Source: Pedobacter miscanthi (GTDB taxonomy: Bacteria; Bacteroidota; Bacteroidia; Sphingobacteriales; Sphingobacteriaceae). Taken from it: DNA of 64,000 nt. Both the position numbers and the translations under genes were made by a program. The notes under the pieces were generated by a model, which saw only the letters and a list, made by a program, of their open reading frames with translations, did not search any database and was not told where the DNA came from. This document shows positions 61,968-64,000 of the stretch, one piece after another (position 1 is the first letter of the stretch; every line of letters starts with the position of its first letter). Where the stretch lies: contig NZ_QNQU01000012.1 of assembly GCF_003315595.1 (NCBI RefSeq), positions 1 through 64,000 of the forward strand, given 5' to 3'.

Positions 61968-63017
61968 ATGTCGGTATTCTCTTATAAACAGCGTAACAAT
62001 ATTAATCTGGTTATTATCATTGCGCTGGGAGTTTTAATTGCATATTCTTTACAGAGCATCTTTAGTGCAATTCTGAGTACGTTGGTGCTGTATACCATTA
62101 TGCGACCTGCATATATCCATCTGGCCGAAAATAAGGGGTGGAATAAAAGAGTAGTGGCCATTTTGCTGATTACAGTTAGCATTATATTAATTGTTCTGCC
62201 TTTTTATGCGCTGAGCAGTATGGTTATCAGTAAAATTTCGGAGTTGCGTAACAATGAAATCTTTTTCAGGAACCTGCTGGTTAAATTGCAGCACCTGGTT
62301 CCCGTTAAAATCAACCAGGATCTCATCCAGGAGGGCATGAACCGTTTGGGTAATTGGGCTACCCAGCTTTTCCCTTCCCTGATTTCCAGTGCCGTAAATA
62401 TTGTACTGAGTTTATTGGTGATGTACTTTTTGCTTTATTTTATGTTAATTGAGCGGAAAAAATTCGAGTTTTCGATGATAAAGTATGCACCTTTCAGAGA
62501 GCAGAATGCACTGCGTTTTGGTGATGAAATGCGGAATACCACCTACGCTAATGTTTTGGGCCAGGGCTTAATCTGTTTGGTACAGGGCTCGTTGGTGAGT
62601 CTTTCATTTTATGTTTTAGGTTATAAAGATCCCATGTTTTGGGGTGTAATTACCACATTTATTTCTTTTGTTCCGGTTTTGGGGCCTCCGGTTGTTTTTG
62701 TGCCGGCTGCCATTTTGCAGATTGCCGAAGGAAATAATTTTGCGGGCTGGGCCATGCTTATTTTCGGTTTTGTTGTGATTATAAACATCGATAACGTGCT
62801 GCGGTTTATCATCGCAAAAAAAGTTGGCAACATTCATCCTATAATTACAGTAATTGGCGTAATTATTGGTATCCCTTTATTCGGAATACTGGGCCTTGTT
62901 TTTGGCCCGTTACTATTGTCTTATTTTATTTTGCTTGTTAAAATTTACGAAACCAGTACGCTTGCATCAGAAAGATTGGAAAGAATTAAAACAAATAATG
63001 AGCATAACGAGTTATAA
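61968..63017 (+). CDS. AI-2E family transporter (PerM/YdiK-like)
   Basis: The 349-residue inner-membrane protein has about eight hydrophobic segments arranged as in the AI-2E family, including FVPVLGPPVVFVPAAILQIAEG and GIPLFGILGLVFGPLLLS near the C-terminus. Family members export signalling molecules such as AI-2 or move sodium or protons, so substrate cannot be given. It follows the response regulator by 66 bases and precedes a cluster of small envelope proteins on the same strand. Confidence 0.87.
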   Translation: MSVFSYKQRNNINLVIIIALGVLIAYSLQSIFSAILSTLVLYTIMRPAYIHLAENKGWNKRVVAILLITVSIILIVLPFYALSSMVISKISELRNNEIFFRNLLVKLQHLVPVKINQDLIQEGMNRLGNWATQLFPSLISSAVNIVLSLLVMYFLLYFMLIERKKFEFSMIKYAPFREQNALRFGDEMRNTTYANVLGQGLICLVQGSLVSLSFYVLGYKDPMFWGVITTFISFVPVLGPPVVFVPAAILQIAEGNNFAGWAMLIFGFVVIINIDNVLRFIIAKKVGNIHPIITVIGVIIGIPLFGILGLVFGPLLLSYFILLVKIYETSTLASERLERIKTNNEHNEL

Positions 63018-63090
63018 ATATAGCTTAACAATAAAATAATGTAGTAGTTTTATATTGTACATGATTGTTAAACCCTTAAAATACATTATT

Positions 63091-63357
63091 ATGAATGATA
63101 ACTCAAAAGTTGTAGTTGCGCTTTTAGCTGGATTAGCTGCCGGTGCAGCATTAGGAATTTTGTTCGCACCTGATAAAGGTGAAGAAACCCGCGATAAATT
63201 AAGCCAGTCGTTAAAAGACCTGGGCGATTCTATCAAAGATAAAGCCGCTGATGAGATTAACAACCTGGCCAGCCTGAAAGACAAAGTTGTAAGCTCAATC
63301 AAAACCAAATTGAGAAGCGTAGAAGAAGAATACAGCGACGATATCGAGCACGCTTAA
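63091..63357 (+). CDS. YtxH domain-containing protein
   Basis: The 88-residue protein has one N-terminal hydrophobic helix with VVVALLAGLAAGAALGILFAPDKGEETRDK, the YtxH hallmark of a glycine-rich helix followed by a charged stretch, and a long amphipathic helical tail. YtxH proteins of other bacteria respond to general stress. It starts at MNDNSK; the earlier in-frame ATG gives an atypical N-terminus. It is followed by two more small genes likely in the same operon. Confidence 0.85.
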   Translation: MNDNSKVVVALLAGLAAGAALGILFAPDKGEETRDKLSQSLKDLGDSIKDKAADEINNLASLKDKVVSSIKTKLRSVEEEYSDDIEHA

Positions 63358-63411
63358 TAAATAAAATATTGCATAGCCGGGTGTTTTGCCCGGTTAAACC
63401 TCATCTGAATT

Positions 63412-63789
63412 ATGCAGGAAAATAAGGATAAAAGTATCGAAGATCTGGTAGATGATGCCAAAGGCTTTCTAGAAGCCAGGGTAGAGTATACCAGGCTTTA
63501 CCTGGTTGAAAAAGTATCGAAGGTTTTTGCCGATCTGGTAACGAGCACTGCCGTTATTGTTTGTTTTATTTTGGCCTTTTTATTTGGCTCAGTAACCCTG
63601 GCGCTCTATTTATCCGATGTTTTGGGTAGTTATGCCGGTGGTTTTGGCTGTGTTTCGTTATTCTACATCCTGCTGGCCATAATTGTTTATCTAACGAAAG
63701 ATAAATACATAGAGAAAGCAATTATCAATGTTGCCATCAGAAAATATTTCGACAAACTTGCAGATAAGGAGGAAGATGAAAAGCTATAA
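63412..63789 (+). CDS. Phage-holin-family-like (DUF1469/YqjE-type) membrane protein
   Basis: The 125-residue protein has an N-terminal amphipathic helix, two hydrophobic helices (about residues 45-70 and 78-100) and a charged tail, matching the Phage_holin_3_6 (YqjE/DUF1469) family. Despite the name, members are ordinary envelope proteins, often found with YtxH- and YqjD-like genes, and no phage genes occur in the window. It overlaps the next gene by 14 bases. Its function is unknown, probably in stress-related membrane maintenance. Confidence 0.8.
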   Translation: MQENKDKSIEDLVDDAKGFLEARVEYTRLYLVEKVSKVFADLVTSTAVIVCFILAFLFGSVTLALYLSDVLGSYAGGFGCVSLFYILLAIIVYLTKDKYIEKAIINVAIRKYFDKLADKEEDEKL

Positions 63790-64000
63790 AGACATCCGTA
63801 ACCTAACCGACCTGCAGGCTAGAAAATTAGAGCTTAAAGTTGAGTATACACTCAAGCAGGAGATGCTTAAATCAGACACCAAAACTTTTTTGAAACAGTT
63901 TACATTAGGTGCATTGATTAAAAGATACGCTACGCCAAGTAATTTATTTAAAGCCGACGAAAAGTTAAACATTAGCAGTACTGCAATGTCTCTGCTTTTA
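63776..64000 (+). CDS. Hypothetical protein, partial at window end
   Basis: An open frame starts at ATG 63776 inside the end of the holin-like gene and runs to the window edge, giving at least 75 residues (MKSYKDIRNLTDLQARKLEL at the start). The N-terminal part looks helical with many charged residues. Such genes often follow the YtxH and holin-like genes in Bacteroidota, but I cannot name a family. The 14-base overlap supports coupled translation. Confidence 0.7.
   Translation, partial: MKSYKDIRNLTDLQARKLELKVEYTLKQEMLKSDTKTFLKQFTLGALIKRYATPSNLFKADEKLNISSTAMSLLL

Noticed and set aside
63412-63789. Holin-like gene as sign of a prophage
   Set aside because: No other phage genes are present. 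The YqjE/DUF1469 family is a normal envelope protein found next to YtxH-type genes.
1-64000. tRNA or rRNA genes
   Set aside because: No T-loop pattern such as GGTTCGAATCC in a tRNA-like context, and no rRNA-like conserved stretch, was seen while reading both strands.

Overview
The window looks like chromosomal DNA of a Bacteroidota species, most like Pedobacter or a relative in the Sphingobacteriaceae. I base this on gene content and promoter style, not on a database search. The signs are a SusC/SusD pair, TonB receptors with N-terminal carboxypeptidase-regulatory domains, a CarB that lacks its C-terminal regulatory domain, promoters of the Bacteroidota type (-7 box TAnnTTTG), and many short palindromic intergenic repeats. 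There are no rRNA or tRNA genes, transposases, integrases or CRISPR arrays.

Region 1 (about 0.8-29.8 kb) is a polysaccharide utilisation locus for pectin joined to a full catabolic route. Outer-membrane uptake is by SusC and SusD with a DUF4957/DUF5123-type surface lipoprotein. Predicted exported enzymes are two CE12 acetylesterases, two CE8 pectin methylesterases, a GH43, a GH28 polygalacturonase, a GH105 unsaturated-uronyl hydrolase with an extra C-terminal domain, and a PL10 pectate lyase. An ExuT-like transporter brings uronates into the cell. UxaC, UxaB, UxaA, KdgK and Eda convert galacturonate to pyruvate and glyceraldehyde 3-phosphate, and a GapN-like dehydrogenase could oxidise the latter. 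A LacI-family regulator sits divergent from susC. Five LacI-like sites with a central CG lie before susC, lacI, the GH43, the first CE8 and the GH28, which suggests one local regulon.

Region 2 (30-38.3 kb) holds housekeeping and envelope genes: an RlmI-like methyltransferase, an MHS-type transporter with a small membrane protein, a bestrophin, a Pr6Pr-like protein, a TlpA-like thioredoxin, and an ECF sigma factor with a membrane partner and a repeat-built exported protein.

Region 3 (38.3-50.8 kb) has a tandem duplication of about 505 bp between the sigma gene and carB, an orphan structured RNA with a terminator, and a NadR-like ATPase whose 3' end is copied twice downstream. It then has a thiamine-linked cluster: TPP riboswitch, TonB receptor, an atypical ThiE-like protein, a DoxX-like membrane protein, a thiamine-pyrophosphokinase-like protein without its catalytic aspartates, and a GNAT gene broken by a one-base frameshift.

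Region 4 (50.8-64 kb) contains an outer-membrane beta-barrel protein, a repeat-filled gap, a DPP III-like peptidase with an HEXXH motif, an amidase, GlnRS, a stand-alone B12-binding subunit with an enoyl-CoA hydratase, a sigma-54 response regulator, an AI-2E family protein, and a YtxH/holin-like envelope cluster that runs off the end.
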